From contig JABAKD010000002.1 in the NCBI GenBank assembly GCA_012845835.1, positions 28,363,210 to 28,427,209 on the forward strand: DNA of 64,000 nucleotides, read 5' to 3'. The translations under genes and the position numbers were made by a program. The first letter of the stretch is position 1. Each line of letters starts with the position of its first letter. Of this stretch, positions 51,240-61,509 are shown one piece after another. This DNA is from Undaria pinnatifida. Taxonomy: Eukaryota; Sar; Phaeophyceae; Laminariales; Alariaceae. The notes beneath the pieces are model-generated. The model did no database searches and was not told where the DNA came from. It saw nothing but the letters and a program-made list of their open reading frames with translations.

Positions 51240-52500
51240 ACCAGATCCGACCCGCGCGTACGTGGACCGACTCGTGAAAATCTTCTTTTGTTCCACGGGG
51301 GGGGCGCAACGACAGCAGCTGTTGTAGCGACGCACGCCAGGTTGTAACATGCAAAGATGCGCGATGACGGTCCGAAGCAGTACCACGATAGGGTATATTG
51401 TGTAGGCAGAGATCGAGCTGTCAGAAGGCTCTCTGTCGTGTGAGGAGCGTACGGAAGGAGAATCTCAACGTAACACTTGGTAGTCAATGGTGTAAGCGTC
51501 GGCACACAGGGGATCGCCTCTGCAAGTAGTGCCGTCCATTTGACGGTGTCGAAGGGATAGTAGCGGTTACTTTGATCAACCAGTTGCTGCATCGTGGTGA
51601 TCCCAGGCTCGTGGTGCTACCTCCCCCACCCACCCCTCGAACCCCGATTCCAACCTGCCTTGTCATACATTCTTCCGACCGCGGCCGCCACTGACGCTTT
51701 GCGCTGGCTGAAGAAGGAGGCTTCACGCCGTTTCTAGGTAGTGCAATAGGGTTGCAAGAAGAGCTGCCAGAACTCCGGCAAGAATGCACCGGGGTGCGCC
51801 TCCAGAAGGCACTGATGCCAGTACGAGAAATTTCGTCGCTGAAGTCAATCTTGACGATGGACTAAGGCGAGAGCAGCTTACACTGTAATTCTCCGCACCA
51901 CACGTTGCGGGAGTCGCTGATAATGCGGGGCGACATATGATAACGTCGAGGGCCACTTGCGAATCTAATAATTCTTTAGGGTGCCGCTTGGGCCAATCCT
52001 TTCCTCTGATTCAGTGGCACTTGCTGCCATTGCTGACGTCGTCGGATCGGAGACAGAGGCAGGGTATGGTTTTCTTCTGATCGTTTGGTTTCTTCCGGCT
52101 TGGATGTTGTCCAGCTGTCGGGCAAGTATGGTCCCGTGAGAAACACCCATCCGGAATGGCGGCATGAAGACGATGATCTCTCGTGATTGGTTGCATCCGT
52201 GGCGTCGTGGGTTGGTACCCTGAGCCGTGCCGATCGCAACTCGAGTGCTCCGTCTGCCACGGGAGCGGAATGGTGACGTCGCCGCGTTAGACAGATGTGA
52301 GCCTCCCGCGTCAATTTTCTCGATTGTCCTGCGAGGGCAGCAAGGCCGGTAGGATGTATCAAGTCTTGATTTCGCTCAGGAGCGAACGCGGCGTCTCCTA
52401 GTGTCTACGTAGGGGTAGAGGCTCTGCGTGTGTAGTAGCCAGGCCCGACCTCATTTTGACGAATGTGAAAAGGCGTTGTTGAAGATGTTCAAAAGATACA
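51240..52500 (-). other. Unrecognised minus-strand frames
   Basis: Three minus-strand frames (51,173-51,592; 51,484-51,789; 51,976-52,362) cover most of this stretch. They have ordinary, non-repetitive composition, for example VKWTALLAEAIPCVPTLTPL near 51,530. I recognise no domain. They may be frameshifted pieces of one decayed retroelement protein, since retroelements lie on both sides, or exons of an unknown gene. No start, splice or poly(A) signal decides. Confidence 0.3.
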
Positions 52501-52540
52501 TCAACGAGTGGTCTTGCTACCCCCTATGTATCTTGGTCCT

Positions 52541-53160
52541 ACGGGTAGCAGAGCCCTTCGCGACTGTCTGACGCCGAGCCTTTGGTATGTATGCACCGTA
52601 CCATGTTTCCGTGGTGCTATTCATCGAGTACTTCACGAACCCAGCCGACGTGGCGCAACTATATCGCTTGTGCGCCACCGTCCCTTGCTACTGCCGAACA
52701 CCGTGGACACTGCTGAACAACGTCGTGGCGTCATACTTTATCCGCTTTACTGTCGTGCAGTACGCTGTGCCGTATGTAACAGTGAGACAACTGTGCGCGT
52801 CTCAATCCTGTAGACTTCCCATACGGCTGGGCCCTTTTACGTCCGATCAACGATCCGCCGGCAGTTTTGGCGTTGTCCCGTCACGCTTCTCACGTCATTT
52901 ACGCGTTAGCGCAGTGACCTTCATGGTATTCCCCACGCCCAGTTACCGCACAACCTTCTCGAGGCTTGGTCGTATGATCGCTCCGTCCGCGTTCTTCCTC
53001 TGGACCACGCCGGCGTTTACGCCTTCCTTTCAGTGCCCTCTGCTTCACACGCTCCCTAGCCACCTGCCGTTATTATCTCACCCGAAGTGTTGTCCATTTC
53101 AGAACGTCCCTTCTCAGCCCAACACGTTTTGACCGTTCTAGAATAATCCTATCCCAGATA
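52541..53160 (+). pseudogene. Ty3/gypsy-like reverse transcriptase remnant (tentative)
   Basis: A 181-codon frame (52,587-53,132) ends with SFQCPLLHTLPSHLPLLSHP followed by KCCPFQ. This aligns by eye with the RT stretch after the active site in Ty3/gypsy elements (HLxHL..VLxxLxxxxLxLxxxKCxFFQ). Just before it, a shift of one base turns the frame into LDHAGVYA at about 52,998. That is where a gypsy RT has its YLDD box, so the second Asp would be His. The following frame contains HLITD, like the GHxIT/S text after the RT. The call rests on spacing and short words only. An undetected alternative is a chance frame. Confidence 0.4.
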
Positions 53161-53749
53161 GTGCAGCCTTGGCTTTGCCTCCGCTTGGTTCTTCAGCACT
53201 TGATCACGGACCGAATTTCTTCCTTCCTGCGTCCTTGGTACCGGGTTCCTTCGAACCTAGGCGACGTCCCATTAGAGTTGCATGGTACCGGCTGGACGCT
53301 GATGCTTGTGGAGAAAAATGGCTATATTATTATCTACAACTGTCTGTCCATGCGGGTACTGCGGGTGTAACTTCTCGACCCTACCGTGTGAATCGTGGTT
53401 TATGCCAGCGGTTCGACGTCATCCTGGTTTAGGATTCCATGGCCGGTCTTGGTCAGTACTCAACTTCTAAACAATTTTAAGCCTGCCAGTGGTCATTCCG
53501 ATAAAACGGTGGCGCTTGGATCGCCGTCAACTCTTCGAGGATTCGCAGAATTAGTAGCTTGGGTAATTTATCCTTCGCGTGATTTAGGTCTCGATTGTTT
53601 GAGGAACATATGCGCGTCTTCCCTGTTCGACAGGGTCTCCTAGGTTCCTTGGACTGCCGCGCGCAGGGATGTTGTCCCACTTTACAGTGATATGCACTCT
53701 TGCAGGACTGTCCTTGTGGCTTATCACGCCTCAAGGCAGTCGCGCATCA
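53161..53749 (+). other. Probable continuation of the gypsy-like remnant; no clear domain
   Basis: Lies between the RT-like remnant and the copia insertion. The 69-88-codon frames are mixed across phases. Nothing here is individually recognisable as RNase H. Confidence 0.3.
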
Positions 53750-53754
53750 CCCGG
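53750..53754. repeat. Target-site duplication (left), cccgg
   Basis: CCCGG directly precedes the left LTR and recurs directly after the right LTR at 59,806-59,810, as expected for a 5-bp copia target duplication. Confidence 0.8.
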
Positions 53755-53981
53755 TATTACGTAGAGTTCAAGCCCGGATGCCCTGGTCACCATGCGGTCT
53801 GATGAGTTTATTTATAGTCATTTTACTAGAGGACAGAGAGGAGAGGCGGAGCAGAAAGCGGAATGCTCCAACTCTCCTCCCGAGAGAATGCCAAAAATTC
53901 CATAAAAGCACCTGCGTGGAAGATGTACGCACATTTCTACAACTTTTGAAACCGTCGCTGCTATGACGATCCAATCTAACA
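53755..53981 (-). repeat. Copia 3' LTR
   Basis: Aligns with 59,585-59,805 along its length (shared CAAGCCCGGATGCCCTG, GAACTCTCCTCCCGA or its variant, TTCCATAAAA, CGTCGCTGCTAT, ACGATCCAA, CTAACA). On the minus strand it begins TGTTAGATTGGATCG. The terminal dinucleotide at the other end has decayed from CA to TA. The purine-rich GGGAGGG just upstream on the minus strand (53,982-53,988) is the likely polypurine tract for plus-strand priming. Confidence 0.88.
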
Positions 53982-54334
53982 CCCTCCCTGAATCTTCACA
54001 CCAGTGAGGAGACCGAACGGGCATCCAAGACATCAAGCTAGGACCTAAGAACAGCCAGCGAGAGTCTCGCAGGAGGAAACCCGGCCGCCGGGTCAAAACC
54101 TCCTGAACAGCTCATATGCTCCAAACCATTGTGGTTGTAACAATGGCCGCATTCAAACGATGACCATGGCCAGAAACTAACATGCCAAGTAGCGCCCTAC
54201 TCACCCATGCCCCTCAAAGTAGGGTGGGGTGTCGGCCTGACAAATTATTCCTCGAATGACTCAAACATGGTACTCTTCGTTAATGTTTTCATCCCTCAAT
54301 CACTCTCCAACGGTAGGTTCAACAAAACTTCCGG

Positions 54335-54960
54335 TGATATTTGAAAGGGGTCCCAGCAATGGAGTTCGTCAAAACATCCGCGTGCTGCTCTTCTGCAGCT
54401 ACAAACTAAACGTCATCCTTCTTCGAACGAAGTAGCTCTGTAGCGAAATGGAAAGGCACGTTAACGTGTTTGCTCCGGGCAGAACTAAGAGGGTTTCTAG
54501 CCAACGCTATGACCCCCTGATTATTGTCAAAAATACGGACTCACGATCTCCTTAGCTCTGGAAAAATAAATGATAACACTGCGCCCGTAAACAAAACCTC
54601 CTTCACCCCGTCACCCAGGGCTATATACTCTGTCTGTGCTGTGGACAACTTAATGCACCTCTGCGTGCTACTTTCCCAACTGACGGCAGCACCCTACAAG
54701 GCAATCACCGTCCCCGACACCGAGCGCCTGTCATTAGATTTATCGGCGTAGTCGGCATCACTGTACGCAGGTAAACCCAATCCCGAACCCCCCAGAAAAG
54801 CCGATCCCATACCCCTCGTCCTGTGGGGGTATGTCATGATCTTCAGAACTGATTTCCAGTGCCTGTCCGTGGGGTTGTGAGAATGAGCCACAGCACTTAC
54901 CGCGTTCGAGATGTCTGGCCGTGTCATGGTCGACAGCCACATCAGACTGCCCACAGCCTC
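54335..54960 (-). pseudogene. Copia RNase H domain, decayed
   Basis: From the minus-strand residues MGSLMWLSTMTRPDISNAVS (end of the RT-RH linker, 54,954 downward) through PAYSDADYADKSNDRRSVSG, which carries the first RNase H aspartate in the copia SDADYA(D/G) box. Then, after a shift, KLSTAQTEYIALGDGVKE (about 54,645) with the catalytic Glu, and FDNNQGVIALARNPLSSARS (about 54,530) with the second Asp. It closes with KHVNVPFHF and an EEQHADVLT end at about 54,380. RNase H removes the RNA strand during reverse transcription. The landmark residues survive while the frame is broken at least twice. Confidence 0.88.
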
Positions 54961-55109
54961 CCTGTACGGCTAGTCTCCCTTAGGCTCGCCCTTCACTCTT
55001 GGACCCAGTTCAACCCCAGGGGTTGCGAGGATGTCAGAGGGCGAGTTCACACCGAAACAATTCAGCATGCTTTCAACGAAAGCCTTCTGCGTGATATTTA
55101 AGTGCCCAA

Positions 55110-56060
55110 TTCTCAGTTGCGCTTGAAAGCATAACCAGTGTACCAAATCAGTTCGCCGAGATAATTCGTGGGCATTGCCGCAGTTAACGCATCATGGAAG
55201 TCTCTGCATGTCTCGTCCGATCCTGCAATCACAATGTCATCTGAATGAACGGCCATACTCAGTTCTACCTTGCCATATACAATAATTCCGAAACGCACAA
55301 GGATCAGTCCTAAACTGCACCAGACCCGTGCCACGATAGAGGTGGCACTCTTTTCTTCTGAAATGGTTTCTGAATGACAGGGCTCCTTAGCCCAAAATCA
55401 TCGGAAATAAGCCATTTGTTTTTGCACGACTCTCGTCGCGTAGCTAGGCCATGATATTTTTTATCCGGTAGCAGTTATATATTTATCTATATCAGTTCTT
55501 GGGATAGGTCTTAAGCTCCCAAATTGAGGGGTAGTATTAGAAAAAAACTGTGCACCTCTATCGTAGCACGCGTCTCCATACCGTACACTACCACGGTCTC
55601 TACCAGTAATCCGGCCCACTGCCGTCTGCTCTGCTCCGGACCAAATAGTGATTGGTTGAGGCGAACGATCTTTCCTGGCTGTCCACACACCCATCGGGTA
55701 GTTTCATGTATATCTCGGCGTCGAGTTCCGCGCGAACAAAAGCTTGAGCGACGTCTAAATGAAAAATCTTCAAACCGTGTTCATTTGCAACAGCCGACAG
55801 AATTTTATGACGCTGACGATGGAGTTGATGCAAACGTTTGGGAGTAATCTACGTCTATCTTGCATCTGGCTTAAACCCTTAGCCACAAGTCTAGCTTTTG
55901 TGTTCACTATTAGGCCGTCTTTGTCAGTCTTAGAGGAAAACACCCACCTTGCATCTACAAGTTTCCGCCCTCGCGGCGGTATCGCGGCTTCGTACGTACC
56001 GGTCGTTTTGTGACTGTCCAACTCACTCTTCATGGCCTCGTGCCACGCCACTTTATACTA
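55110..56060 (-). pseudogene. Copia reverse transcriptase, decayed and split by a MITE
   Basis: Begins with AWHEAMKSELDSHKTTGTYE and VDARWVFSSKTDKDG then KARLVAKGLSQ (56,050-55,870), the standard opening of copia RT. After a frameshift it continues HRQRHKILSAVANEHGLKIF then HLDVAQAFVRAELDAEIYMK (55,833-55,690), with the first catalytic Asp in LDVAQAF. The family F MITE at 55,327-55,570 then cuts the domain. Beyond it come VWCSLGLILVRFG and MAVHSDDIVIAGSDE (about 55,260), the YVDD-box equivalent with both aspartates kept. It ends MPTNYLGELIWYTGYAFKRN. RT makes the cDNA in the cytoplasmic particle. The domain cannot be made as one chain here. Confidence 0.92.
55327..55570. mobile_element. Family F MITE, copy 6, inserted in copia RT
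   Basis: Plus-strand ends CGTGCCACGATAGAGGTGGC and GTGCACCTCTATCGTAGCACG are inverted repeats of about 20 bp, the best-preserved F termini in the window. The interior shows AGGGCTCCTTAGCC, AAAATCATCGGAAAT, CTAGGCCATGATATTTTTTA, GATAGGTCTTAAGCTCCCAA and TTGAGGGGTAGTATTAGAAA. At 244 bp it gives the intact family length. It interrupts copia RT coding sequence, which dates this F insertion after the copia. Confidence 0.9.
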
Positions 56061-56149
56061 AGAACGCTCTGCATCTGCTACGGACTGCGGGGGCGGCTCT
56101 ATGTCTTCTGGCAAAACCATTCGGTATACGCACGCTTAACTCCCCTTAG

Positions 56150-56940
56150 ATTTCTTCCACAGCGGGCCCTCCAGCCATCACGGCAATTGCGTCCTCCGCC
56201 GTCCAGGATATACTCTTCGGCATACTCCCAGACTTCGTCCACTCGTGCGCTGCCGCAAACAGTGCATCCTCGACCTCAAGATGTGTCCTCTGCACGCGTG
56301 GAGCAGATTCACCCTCCAGGCGTTGGCCCTGACCCCGAGTCCGGTCCCTTACTGTTGGGGGAAGCCATCCCCAGTTGCTGAGCTCGTGTGCTGCCCCCCC
56401 CGACTGGACCGCGAGGGGATCTACGCCGTTCCCTGGTCGGTGCCGGCGGCTGCTTATGCGCCTGAATCGCTTTCGGCCCTCCCTGCTGGGACCGAGGAGA
56501 CCTCCACCGCGCCCGCTTGAGACGAACCATCGTCTCGACTGTTTCGGCCCTCCCAGCCGGGGCTGAGAAGGCGTCCACCGCACCCTCTTGAGGTGAATCC
56601 ATCGTCTCGGCCGTCCCGTCGCCAGCATCGCCACCGGCAGGTGCTTCCTGTGTGCGCTTCTGCAAAAACGCGAGTTGATCAAACCCCCTCGTCACGTCGA
56701 GATCGTTTAGGCAAGCCAGACCGTCGTCCCACTCGTCTCTCCCCCCCCTCCCCCCCCCTTTATCTGACGTGTTCTCGCCGTCGACCTCGGACTCCCCCTC
56801 TGCCTTAGACAGGGAATCACGCATCTGGGCAGGTGCAGGTGGTGCAGGCGACACGCGTTGCCAGGGGATACGACGCGCGATGAGCACAGTACGGTGTTTT
56901 CTCGGCACTTGTGTGGAGTCTAGGGGGTAGTTAGGCGCAG
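56150..56940 (-). pseudogene. Copia integrase-RT spacer, low complexity
   Basis: A minus-strand region rich in Gly, Ser, Arg, Pro and Glu with tandem echoes of the phrase PQEGAVDA/ALPAGRAETVETM (about 56,590 and 56,520). It opens with KHRTVLIARRIPWQRVSPAP (56,905 downward), the usual end of the copia integrase C-terminal region, and closes with SISWTAEDAIAVMAGGPAVE (about 56,190), just before the RT. Spacers of this kind are variable and Ser/Glu-rich in copia pol. Confidence 0.75.
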
Positions 56941-56999
56941 GGGGCTCAGGTCAAAACTCCTCTACTGTCGCCTGGAACTTTTTCCCTCGTTACCTTGCA

Positions 57000-57800
57000 G
57001 TAACCAGGCTTCAGGAGAGGTAGAACGCCACCATGGGAGGGTTTCCAAACCACATATCGTACGGTGACTTGTTGGCTGGGTTAGTGGACGTTGCAGTGCG
57101 GTTCAAAGCATCGCCCGCCCATTGCGACGCTTCAGCCCACAACGTCTCAGTTGCCGGCAATTGCGCTCCGGGAAAAAACTCAACGAGCCTGGATTCGACT
57201 CGCCATTTCGGCCGTCTCAATCAAACATAGCGCACGCTCGGCTAACATATTGGATTGCGGACTGTCGGCCGAGGTGAATTTCTGCGTAGTACCCCGCGAT
57301 CTACACAGGCCTTCAAGCTTCCCCCCCCAGGATTCACCGCTCCCATCTGATGGATGCTTACCATCTTGGAAGGGACACCGTCTGCACGAGTACCCGCGAG
57401 GAACTGCTCGCATATTTTTCGGGTCGTCCGATTTTTGGCGCACTAAATACACCCACGTATACCTTGAACAATCGTCGCGCACGATGAGAGTATACTGCTT
57501 CCTCCCGAGAGACTCTACCACCTCAGGCCTACTCAACCCCCCCCCCCCCGAGCTTCTCATTTGCTCGTGTGTGCGCGGACTGTTTGATCCTTTGCGGAGA
57601 CCCTTTGCCAGGGAGCACCCTCTGTACTTTAGCAGCATGCCTTCGAGGACGATGCCTTGTTGCTCCGCGGTCTTGCGGAGTACGGCCTCGTGGGAGTGTC
57701 CAGCCGCGCAAGGGTAGTCGTTGGGTAGTGGTCCCGGGGCGAATACGGGCACGGGCATTTTCCCTTATGCTGCAGTCGATCCGGCGGGCTTCAAGATTGT
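57000..57800 (-). pseudogene. Copia integrase, decayed
   Basis: On the minus strand the N-terminal HHCC zinc-binding part reads AGHSHEAVLRKTAEQQGIVL and LKYRGCSLAKG (about 57,700-57,600). The first Cys of the CxxC pair is Tyr. The catalytic core follows: RKQYTLIVRDDCSRYTWVYL (about 57,510) with the first Asp, then RGTTQKFTSADSPQSN and LAERALCLIETAEMASRIQA (about 57,290-57,180) with the second Asp and the Glu of the DDE triad. The end LPATETLWAEASQWAGDALN and SPYDMWFGNPP (57,150-57,030) is the classic copia text after the core. Integrase inserts the cDNA into the host chromosome. Frameshifts and a poly-C/G run (57,538-57,550) break the frame. Confidence 0.92.
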
Positions 57801-57809
57801 ACAGGTTCC

Positions 57810-58130
57810 CGGTCAACGGAAACATGATCGAACGCTCAGGCATGAGCTTGACCACAACCCCCGTGCGGCGCCCTTCGAAGGTGTGGCCGTTTTTGACGAG
57901 AGTAGGCAGGGCAAAAGCAGTGTAGCGGAGGTTTGGCACGTGCGCAACATTACTTGTGCGAGACCGTTTCCGGACCGAAGGGCAAAGTTAATATCATCAT
58001 ACCCTTCGATCGAGCGGGTTGAGCCATCGGCGATGCGTAGTTTTAAATTCCATTTTCTGTAATTGGTTATGCAATCTGCTGAGGGCGTCATGTTGCAGAC
58101 TCCCCCCTATCGCAAAGCCAGGCCTCCTAT
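57810..58130 (-). pseudogene. Copia aspartic protease, decayed
   Basis: Minus-strand text NMTPSADCITNYRKWNLKLR, IADGSTRSIEGYDDINFALR and SGNGLAQVMLR (58,091-57,940) matches the flap and following strand of the copia protease. The following ALPTLVKNGHTFEGRRTGVV (about 57,910-57,850, another frame) is the usual link to integrase. The active-site DSG box expected just upstream reads stop-GG in frame (about 58,108), so the catalytic Asp is lost. The enzyme normally cuts Gag-Pol into its mature parts. Confidence 0.85.
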
Positions 58131-58149
58131 CCTTCGACAATAATGTGCC

Positions 58150-59229
58150 CCCATCATCGGCGGCGGCATAGCTCTTGTCGGCCCTCCAATGGCCCTTGTT
58201 GCCACACCTGTAACATCTCACCTTGGGGGTACTACCTTCGGCGGCTTTGGTGCCGTTGCCATCGCCACCGGCACCCGCATCCGAGCCACCACCGTCCTCG
58301 CTGGTGCCTCTATCGTCTCGTCCTTACTGTCCCCGACGTCCTTCTTTCCTTTTGCCATGGCCTCCACCTTTCCCGTGGCCATGGCCGGCGCCGCCGCCGG
58401 CGAAGATAGCATGGCCAGCATGGCCAGCATGGCCGGCGTTGAACCTCTTCTTCCTGTTTCCACAAAGTCGGCGGTGCCGTTCTCGAACAGCCTTGATGAT
58501 GTCATCGCGGCCGATACTATCACGAGATGTAAGGTTCCTTGCCACAACCTCGGTTTCGGCATTCAGAGAATCAATGGCAATTGTGTACACCATGTGATCG
58601 TCGAGGGTCAGTCCTGCTGTACGAGGTTATGCTGCAATATCCTCCATCCTACCCATTTCCTCCAGGGGGTTGCTCCCTGGCGCTATCTTACAACTATTAT
58701 GGCGCCGGGAGAGGTTGGATTTGGTCCCCGTCGTTTGAGGGCCGTACACGCAAGGAGAACGTCCCACGCATCCCTCGGCGAGGCGCACATGTGTCAGATA
58801 CACTTGCCACTCGCGCTCTTGAGAACCGTCGACAGGAAATTGCACGCCAGTGCATGTATGTGCATAATTTTGCGGCTGTATCCCCTGTCGACAAGTATCG
58901 AGTTTCCGTTGTCCAATTTCCCTACGGGAATGCACTGAGGTGGATCCGACATAAAGGCAGATAAGATTTTGTGTAGCACCTAACGTCTCTTGTCCAGACG
59001 GTAAACTCAGGTTTCTGCCCACTCAATAGTGGGACAGCGGTATGCTTAGTAGCAAAAGTCTGGACAGAGGTAGATCATAACCACCCTCCAACTCACCGCC
59101 GGGGTATGTATCCCATTCTCCAGCTCTCCGTGGCTGGTCTGGCTGACCCCTGGCTGGGCCAACCTCGACAGGAACATCAGCTCCTCTGCGCCCCGTCATT
59201 CCAAAATTCCGCGAGGCATCCTCATGCAA
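58150..59229 (-). pseudogene. Copia Gag with zinc knuckle, decayed
   Basis: A possible start at 59,229 (MHEDASRNFGM) is followed by several frames. The recognisable capsid end is GLTLDDHMVYTIAIDSLNAE then VVARNLTSRDSIGRDDIIKA and VRERHRRLC (58,600-58,440), typical of copia Gag before the nucleocapsid. A glycine/histidine-rich low-complexity stretch (GHAGHAGHA) precedes the knuckle CYRCGNKGHWRADK (about 58,215-58,170), a CX2CX4HX4C pattern whose last Cys is Lys. Gag forms the particle and packages the RNA. The chain is broken by stops at about 59,022 and 58,625 and elsewhere. Confidence 0.85.
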
Positions 59230-59545
59230 AGTCTTCTCTCTCTCTGCTGTCGAAACCCCTCGTGCTCCGCCTCCAGCAGTAGTAGCAGCAGCAGCTAAAA
59301 TTGCTTGTGCAGCTGTGGGTTCAGCCCCTCGTGTGGGCTCCCGATTACAGCAGCGCTGCCCTCAGCGCTGCTGGACTCCGATCGGCCGTTGTTCCTAATG
59401 AACTTGGCCATCATCTTCCTCATGGCGTGTATCATCGAGGCTTGCTTCTCCTCCATAATCAGCTGAATGAAGCTCAGTCCTCAGCCGCTGAATCTCGTCT
59501 TTGGCAGAGTCTTGCTCCTGTGCTGACCAATTTAAAGACACCCGT

Positions 59546-59559
59546 GACTCCTGGTACCA
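59546..59559 (-). promoter_or_regulatory. Putative copia primer-binding site
   Basis: On the minus strand TGGTACCAGGAGTC lies about 25 bases inside the 5' LTR. TGG pairs with the CCA end of a tRNA, and TGGTA is how many copia sites begin. Its distance from the LTR edge is larger than the usual 0-5 bases, so either the LTR edge or the site is imprecise. Confidence 0.55.
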
Positions 59560-59584
59560 GATAACAAACGTTCAATCACTAGTG

Positions 59585-59805
59585 TGTTCGTAGAGTCCAA
59601 GCCCGGATGCCCTGACCGTCATGCAGTCTGTTGAGTATATTCATAGTCGTTGTAATAGAGAGCAGATAGGAGGGGCGGAGAAGAGAGCGGAGTGCTTGAA
59701 CTCTCCTCCCGAAAGCATGCCAAGAGTTCCATAAAAACGCATGCGAAGACATACGCAACCCTGTAAATTTTGTAATCGTCGCTGCTATAACGATCCAAAC
59801 TAACA
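59585..59805 (-). repeat. Copia 5' LTR
   Basis: Direct repeat of 53,755-53,981. On the minus strand it starts TGTTAGTTTGGATCGTTATA and ends CTCTACGAACA, keeping the TG...CA ends. It would hold the promoter and the poly(A) signal; TTTTTATGG (59,733 region) is a conserved AT-rich block in both LTRs. Confidence 0.88.
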
Positions 59806-59810
59806 CCCGG
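59806..59810. repeat. Target-site duplication (right), cccgg
   Basis: Second copy of CCCGG, immediately outside the right LTR. Confidence 0.8.
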
Positions 59811-61500
59811 CTTGTTTGTGAAGGCAACCAACTAGGTCATCAAAGGTTTGGAGGAGGTCGCCACCTACTTTGGCGAAATATCCCCGGCTCGTGTATCAGT
59901 ATTCACACCTTCATCGAGCGCGTTGGAGTTTCGCCACGTTAGAGGAGGTACGCGACTATTGTCGGTGTCTCATCATGAGGAACTCTATCCTATTTAATCC
60001 AAAACAACTTTGATAAGAGCACATACCCCACCCAATAAATAATCCCGTGAGCGAGGCATCAAACGAAACAAATTGTCAAACACAAGTGGGATTACATAGA
60101 TATTCGGTACTAGGGGCGAGAAGCCCCGCTAGGCAGAAATAGTTGGGCTCAAATGTACCCCCATACCCAACCCTGATATGGCTTTTTCGCATGTAATTGT
60201 GGGATTTTAGGGCTAGCCCGCAAAAGAGCCGCCGGGTGTCATTAATGGTTGAGGGCACTCCATTTTTCTTGTGGGTACACGCCTGAACATTAAAACGGTT
60301 TTGACGCTAACCAAAATTCCCATACTCGACGATTTCGAGCTGCATCGCTCTCGTTAGGACGGCCTTTCATCCCGCCGCAGGTTCTAGGCGTTGGCGATGC
60401 ATGTGTCGGATTAGTTGTGGTATGGTCAAAACATACGTGCTTGGCCTACGAGGCTCATAATCTGTTGGAGTCGTAGTACTCGTGCGAAGTCAAGGATCAT
60501 AGCGTATTGGCGGTGTATGACGCTAGCCGAGGTTACAGTATGAGGGGTACCCCCAGATTTGGTACCGTGCACAGGCTGTTTTCGCAAATGGCTTTGTACC
60601 ACGCTCTAAAACAAACGAAACTGTTTTTGGATGGGGTAGTCGTGAGCCCTTATATTAGCCCCCTACCTAAGCCTTTGTCAACAGCCGAAAGACGAGCGCC
60701 TGGACACTGCCGTTGAACAAGTCCGGCTGCATGCTTTATCTCAGCAAAAATTTGCATGCCGGATTGAAAATGGCGCTTTCGGGCCAGGAAAGCTGAACAT
60801 GTAACAACAGCGATCAAGATGAGCATACCCCTATCTGCCAACACGACATTATGCACGTTCCACTGTCAGATGTACCATGCGGGCGATGTTGTTGAGCAGC
60901 ACTCCTCGGTTTTTGCTAGTGAGAAAGTTCGTTGCTTTGCTAAACGTTCTTTTTTATCAACATCCCGACATAAATTCTGGCAATATGCTTATACATACGT
61001 GCATTTAGCTGAATGCCACTAGACTATTTGTGCACGTACATGCTATAGGCGGAGTTTTGCTAGGTACCTATTGTGTCACTCTCAACTAAGGCCTTACCAA
61101 TGATTTAGCATCAGTCTTAGGCATTTTGTGCTGTTGAGCGATGACAAAAGATAGGGCGCATGGTGCCTATTGATCAGTGATAGTCTACTCGTTTCAGACG
61201 GCCGTGTTGCCCGTCAGTTGCACTTCATTTCACTTTTGAAGCTATTAGGCTTGTAACAGTACGAAGCACCTATCGGTTAACCATCCGATGGCCCACGATT
61301 CGCTACATTTGCCTTCAGGGCGCAGCATCGCAAACGGCGTAGATCATTCTGTTCACCGACTAATCCGGCCGCCGAGACGACCTAATCGCCGTTACAACTG
61401 CCGGATTGAGGCCCGAAAGGCTCTCCACAGTCCTCGAAAGGGGAGTCGTTAGATATACACTCCTGACTGCTACCTCAGTGAAAACGGTGCATCTCTAACA
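59811..61500 (+). other. Unresolved, probably decayed gypsy-like pol between RT and integrase
   Basis: No clear domain. The frames at 60,507-60,716 (VHRLFSQMALYHALKQTKLF) and 60,819-61,022 are of ordinary composition but unrecognised. Position between the RT-like and integrase-like remnants is the only reason to link it to the same element. Confidence 0.3.
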
Positions 61501-61509
61501 GGAACACTC

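Larger units (their letters stand above)
53755..59805 (-). mobile_element. Full-length, decayed Ty1/copia LTR retrotransposon
   Basis: Two direct repeats of about 220-227 bp bound about 6.05 kb, flanked by CCCGG duplications. Read on the minus strand the order is 5' LTR (starts TGTTAG), a primer-binding site complementary to a tRNA CCA end, Gag with a zinc knuckle, protease, integrase, a low-complexity spacer, reverse transcriptase, RNase H, a GGGAGGG purine tract and the 3' LTR. Integrase before RT defines the copia superfamily. The LTRs differ at roughly one position in five by eye, and stops and frameshifts interrupt every domain, so it is an old insertion. A family F MITE sits inside the RT. 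It appears to have landed in an older gypsy-like element on the opposite strand. Confidence 0.92.

Noticed and set aside
50640..51327. Arg-Val-Gly-Ser repeat protein
   Set aside because: All three plus-strand frames give the same repeat because the DNA period is 5, so it is a microsatellite.
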